DNA of 64,000 nucleotides, taken from positions 34,814 through 98,813 of the forward strand of contig JANQRE010000043.1 in the NCBI GenBank assembly GCA_028284705.1. The letters run 5' to 3'. Source of the stretch: Paracoccaceae bacterium (GTDB lineage Bacteria; Pseudomonadota; Alphaproteobacteria; Rhodobacterales; Rhodobacteraceae). This document shows positions 61,233 through 64,000 of this stretch, piece after piece. The position numbers and the translations under genes were made by a program. Below the pieces are notes generated by a model. The model was not told the origin of the DNA. It saw only the letters and a program-made list of their open reading frames with translations, and ran no database searches. The first letter of the stretch is position 1; every line of letters begins with the position of its first letter.

Positions 61233-62081
61233 ATGCTGAATTATCATCATTTGCGTTACTTCCGGGAAGTCGCCCATGAGGGCAATCTCACGCGCGCCGC
61301 CGAACGGCTGAATGTGTCGCAATCGGCCCTTTCGACGCAGATCAAGCAATTGGAAGAGCGTCTGGGGCACGCGCTGTTCGAGCGGATCGGGCGGCGGTTG
61401 GAGCTAACCGAAGAGGGGCGGATTGCGCTCGACCATGCGGATCGCATTTTCGAGACCGGCGATGAGCTGATTGCGACGCTGAAGCGGTCCGGGCAAGCCA
61501 TCCCGCCGCTTCGCGTCGGTGCGCTCTCGACCCTGTCGCGGAACTTTCAGATGCAGTTTCTGCGACCGCTTCTCGCCCGAGAGGAGATCGATCTGGTGTT
61601 GCGCTCGGGCAATTCCGAACGGTTGCTGGACGCGCTGCGAGATCTGTCGCTGGATGTCGTGCTGGCCACCGAGCCACCGACCGGGGCAGAGTTCATCGCC
61701 CACCGTTTGGCCGAACAGCCGGTGGCACTGCATGGCCGGGCGGAGAAGCTGGCCCACACGACACTGGAGGCGCTGCTTGAGGCCGAAGGGTTCATCGTGC
61801 CAACCGAGTCGGTCATCCGCGCGGGCTTCGTCGGTCTGGCCGAAACCTTAGGGATTACCCCGCGGATCGTCGCGGATGTGGATGATATGGCGATGGTTCG
61901 GCTGTTCGCCCGGGAAGGGGCCGGCGTCGCGGTGGCACCATCGGTGGTGGTCGCCGACGAGTTGCGGGCCGGGCGATTGGCGACGGCTCCGTTTGCTCTC
62001 AACATCGTCGAAAGCTTCTATGCGATCACCATGCGGCGACGCTATCCGCATCCGTTTCTGAACACGTTGCTGGCGGCGTGA
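61233..62081 (+). CDS. LysR-family transcriptional regulator
   Basis: 282 residues. N-terminal winged HTH: MLNYHHLRYFREVAHEGNLTRAAERLNVSQSALSTQIKQLEERLGHALFER, then an effector domain starting IPPLRVGALSTLSRNFQ. Resembles NhaR-type regulators in the HTH. ATG at 61233 is preferred; a GTG at 61227 is also in frame. Divergent from the SbtA-like gene, so likely its regulator. The intergenic region has GGAAAG-N16-CTTTCC (61179-61206), a possible binding site. Converges with the IDO gene (6-nt gap). Confidence 0.9.
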   Translation: MLNYHHLRYFREVAHEGNLTRAAERLNVSQSALSTQIKQLEERLGHALFERIGRRLELTEEGRIALDHADRIFETGDELIATLKRSGQAIPPLRVGALSTLSRNFQMQFLRPLLAREEIDLVLRSGNSERLLDALRDLSLDVVLATEPPTGAEFIAHRLAEQPVALHGRAEKLAHTTLEALLEAEGFIVPTESVIRAGFVGLAETLGITPRIVADVDDMAMVRLFAREGAGVAVAPSVVVADELRAGRLATAPFALNIVESFYAITMRRRYPHPFLNTLLAA

Positions 62082-62087
62082 TGTGGA

Positions 62088-63263
62088 TCAGGCGGCGGGC
62101 AGCAAACGCTCCTGCGTCTCGTCGCGGTGTTTCTTCAGATAACGCATGAAGGGTGTGCCGCCGGTGCCGACATCGGTGTCGTTGCCCGCAGCGATGCGGC
62201 TTTGTTTGTTGATGTAGCTCGCGGCGTATTCCAGATGGCGTGAGCGGAAATCGGCGACGGCCTGGATGTTGGCGTTATAGGCGTCGAACAATCCGCGGTC
62301 CGCAACGCGGGCGGTGAAGTTGCGCAGGTCACTTTCTGCGCGCAAATCGTCGATGAACTGCCGATGCGCGGGCGGGCGATAGATGTGGAGCTGATCGAGA
62401 TAGGCTTTCATCGGATCGGCGGCATGCCCCACGCCCATCAGCGCATCCATCGCCGGCACGATGGAGGATTGTGACCCGGTTTGGCCGCGGAACGCCTGAC
62501 CGGCTGTGCCATAGCGCGCGACCCCTTCATAGATAATACCGTTCGGGAGTGCGGGGTTGTCCTTCCAGCCGTGGATATAGGGCCGCACACGTTCGAAATA
62601 GATATAGGGGTCGCAGCGTTCGGGCATGCGGTCGAAGATCGCGTTGATGCGTTGCCAGATCGCGGCCGTCTCCTGCAATTTCAGACGAACCGTGTCAGGA
62701 TCGTCGTTCTGAACCGCCTCAATCACCGGCGCCATGCGGGCCAGCACACCCCCGGCCGCCGCTTCAATGGCGACATGGATCAGCACGAACCAGGCCTCGT
62801 CCTGACCGGAGAGGAAGTTCTGGATCATGTAGATATTGTCGAGATCAATGCCGCGGGCGGGCTCATGGCAGGCCCAATTGTCGAGCACATAGCCGCTATA
62901 GGGCAGAAGCGGCTGCTGGCCGAGACGATCCGCCAGCGCGACGATGGGCTGTGCGAGGCATTTCGGCAGGAGTGCGGCGGGTTCCGGCTCACCCCAGATA
63001 TAGGCCTGCACCATGAAGGAATAATGCACCATCGCGATGCGGGCCTGGGCGTCGGTGCAGGCCTCCACCACCTCTTGCGCATCGAAGCGCGGAAGCCGGT
63101 CGATGAGAAGCTTCCGCACCCGACCTGATGGCAAGAGGTCCGGCAGGGACATCGCCACGGATTGCGCGGTGGCCAGCGGGTCTTCGAGTGTGATGTCATT
63201 GGCGTTGAAGCGGCACAGATACCCGCGCTCGGCGGAGATATCGTAAGCATGCAAACTGCGCAA
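62088..63263 (-). CDS. Indoleamine 2,3-dioxygenase family protein
   Basis: 391 residues. Bacterial IDO features: LPYSGYVLDNWACHEP, FRGQTGSQSSIVPAMDALMG, IYRPPAHRQFIDDL, FRSRHLEYAASYI (probable heme-ligand His) and GTGGTPFMRYLKKHRDET. Heme enzyme opening the indole ring of tryptophan to N-formylkynurenine. The ORF is open to 63413, but that overlaps the divergent regulator; a TTG at 63261-63263 with AGGAGG 5 nt before is the best start. No kynurenine pathway genes nearby. Confidence 0.87.
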   Translation of the reverse strand: MRSLHAYDISAERGYLCRFNANDITLEDPLATAQSVAMSLPDLLPSGRVRKLLIDRLPRFDAQEVVEACTDAQARIAMVHYSFMVQAYIWGEPEPAALLPKCLAQPIVALADRLGQQPLLPYSGYVLDNWACHEPARGIDLDNIYMIQNFLSGQDEAWFVLIHVAIEAAAGGVLARMAPVIEAVQNDDPDTVRLKLQETAAIWQRINAIFDRMPERCDPYIYFERVRPYIHGWKDNPALPNGIIYEGVARYGTAGQAFRGQTGSQSSIVPAMDALMGVGHAADPMKAYLDQLHIYRPPAHRQFIDDLRAESDLRNFTARVADRGLFDAYNANIQAVADFRSRHLEYAASYINKQSRIAAGNDTDVGTGGTPFMRYLKKHRDETQERLLPAA

Positions 63264-63322
63264 AGGGGCCTCCTCGATTATACCTTGGGAAGAACTTTCT
63301 GCTTGATTTTGCGCAATTTGAT

Positions 63323-63342
63323 TGCTGATTTCATAATCAGCA
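63323..63342. promoter_or_regulatory. Palindromic operator between IDO and Lrp/AsnC genes
   Basis: TGCTGATTTCATAATCAGCA, a perfect 8+4+8 inverted repeat, 17 nt before the regulator ATG (63360) and 60 nt before the IDO TTG. Size and position fit an Lrp/AsnC operator controlling both genes. Confidence 0.6.
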
Positions 63343-63359
63343 CCTGAATCGGAGAATGA

Positions 63360-63827
63360 ATGACCGAACTCGACCCTTTCAGCGAACAAATATTGCAAAC
63401 CATGGAACGCCATGGGCGACTGAGCAATATCGATCTGGCCAAGCGGGTCGGGCTGTCACCGTCGGCCTGTCTGCGGCGCGTGCAGGAGATGGAACGCGCA
63501 GGCATCATCAAGGGCTATCGCGCGATCATTGATCGCTCGTCGATTTCAGGCGCGATCACGGTGTTCGTTATGGTGGGCCTGTCGAAGCATCTGCGGAAGG
63601 ACGCGTTGGCCTTCGAACAGGCCATGGAAGCCGCCAGCCAGGTTCAGGAGTGTCACAATATCGCGGGCAGCGTGGAATACATGCTGCGGGTTGAAGTGCC
63701 TGATCTGGAGGGCTACAAGACGTTCCACGCCAACATCCTTGGCACCCTGCCGCAGGTGGACTCCATCACCTCCTATTTCTGCCTTGGCACGTCGAAGGAT
63801 GTGCGCAATCGCATCGTTAAGATTTGA
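63360..63827 (+). CDS. Lrp/AsnC-family transcriptional regulator
   Basis: 155 residues. N-terminal HTH (LDPFSEQILQTMERHGRLSNIDLAKRVGLSPSACLRRVQEMERAGIIKGY) and C-terminal RAM domain (VEVPDLEGYKTFHANILGTLP). Resembles KynR-like regulators of kynurenine pathways. Divergent from the IDO gene, hence probably its tryptophan/kynurenine-responsive regulator and autoregulator. The remaining 63828-64000 shows no gene. Confidence 0.93.
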   Translation: MTELDPFSEQILQTMERHGRLSNIDLAKRVGLSPSACLRRVQEMERAGIIKGYRAIIDRSSISGAITVFVMVGLSKHLRKDALAFEQAMEAASQVQECHNIAGSVEYMLRVEVPDLEGYKTFHANILGTLPQVDSITSYFCLGTSKDVRNRIVKI

Positions 63828-64000
63828 ACCATTGACGCCCGGCGCCGACAGGTCGCAAACCCCCCTTTCCTTAAGGTCGTTTCTCCTGTAGGACGCCCCA
63901 CATCTGAGACGTGACGCTTTGGACCCCGGCGCATGCAAAGGAACAGGGGTCGGTGGCAATGGGGCCACCATTGAAATGGAAGACCCGGGAGGGCCCGGGA

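Overview
The window is GC-rich, densely coding chromosomal DNA of an alphaproteobacterium, almost certainly a Rhodobacterales (Roseobacter/Rhodobacter-type) species. The evidence is: a RpoE-ChrR singlet-oxygen pair whose zinc ligands match the Rhodobacter sphaeroides numbering; a LexA site of the GAAC-N7-GAAC form; TTAA-N7-TTAA sites of the CtrA type; a DUF3035/BamF-like lipoprotein; an SDHAF4 (DUF1674) protein; and many translationally coupled genes. I see no rRNA, tRNA, CRISPR array, transposase or phage gene.

Layout. 1-5.6 kb: a minus-strand uptake/activation operon (acyl-CoA ligase, livG, livH, livM) interrupted between livG and livH by a papain-like C70 protease gene and a secreted-protein gene. 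5.7-10 kb: a small membrane protein, an M20 amidohydrolase and a stand-alone formate dehydrogenase alpha subunit. 10-13.5 kb: a long structured leader followed by a coupled GST / saccharopine dehydrogenase / choline-sulfatase-like operon. 13.7-20.3 kb: rpoE-chrR and the divergent five-gene operon (flavin amine oxidase, DUF1365, MFS, DUF3833, SDR), both with matching RpoE-type promoters. 20.3-25.9 kb: rmuC-mutL, a LOG-family protein, dapD. 26-28.3 kb: two Hint-domain proteins, one apparently degenerate. 28.6-36 kb: dapE, a DUF2064 protein, rnr, an MltB-type transglycosylase, typA. 36-44.8 kb: an accessory stretch with a lipoprotein, a Cys-rich protein, a MOSC protein, an acidic trypsin-like protease, a four-gene operon led by a Tat-exported FAD oxidase, an orphan SOS-regulated imuB and a small gene flanked by AT-rich inverted repeats. 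44.8-57 kb: housekeeping genes (M16 pair, BamF-like, lspA, purH, heparinase-like, rsmB, SDHAF4, dapB, rbfA, truB). 57-64 kb: membrane protein, DUF1643, RTX protein, rpsO, SbtA-type transporter with a divergent LysR regulator, and indoleamine 2,3-dioxygenase with a divergent Lrp-type regulator.

How genes work together. The best supported circuit is RpoE-ChrR: ChrR holds RpoE until singlet oxygen or a related signal, and RpoE then drives its own operon and the divergent lipid-related operon. dapB, dapD and dapE belong to the succinylase route of diaminopimelate/lysine synthesis but are dispersed. The ligase-liv operon looks like uptake plus CoA activation of an organic acid under a TetR-type repressor. 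Two exported-protein genes (Hint/anchor protein and RTX protein) each have a CtrA-type site upstream. The most unusual items are the 137-nt hairpin upstream of the GST operon, the degenerate Hint paralogue, the orphan imuB with its own LexA box and the unexplained FAD-oxidase operon.
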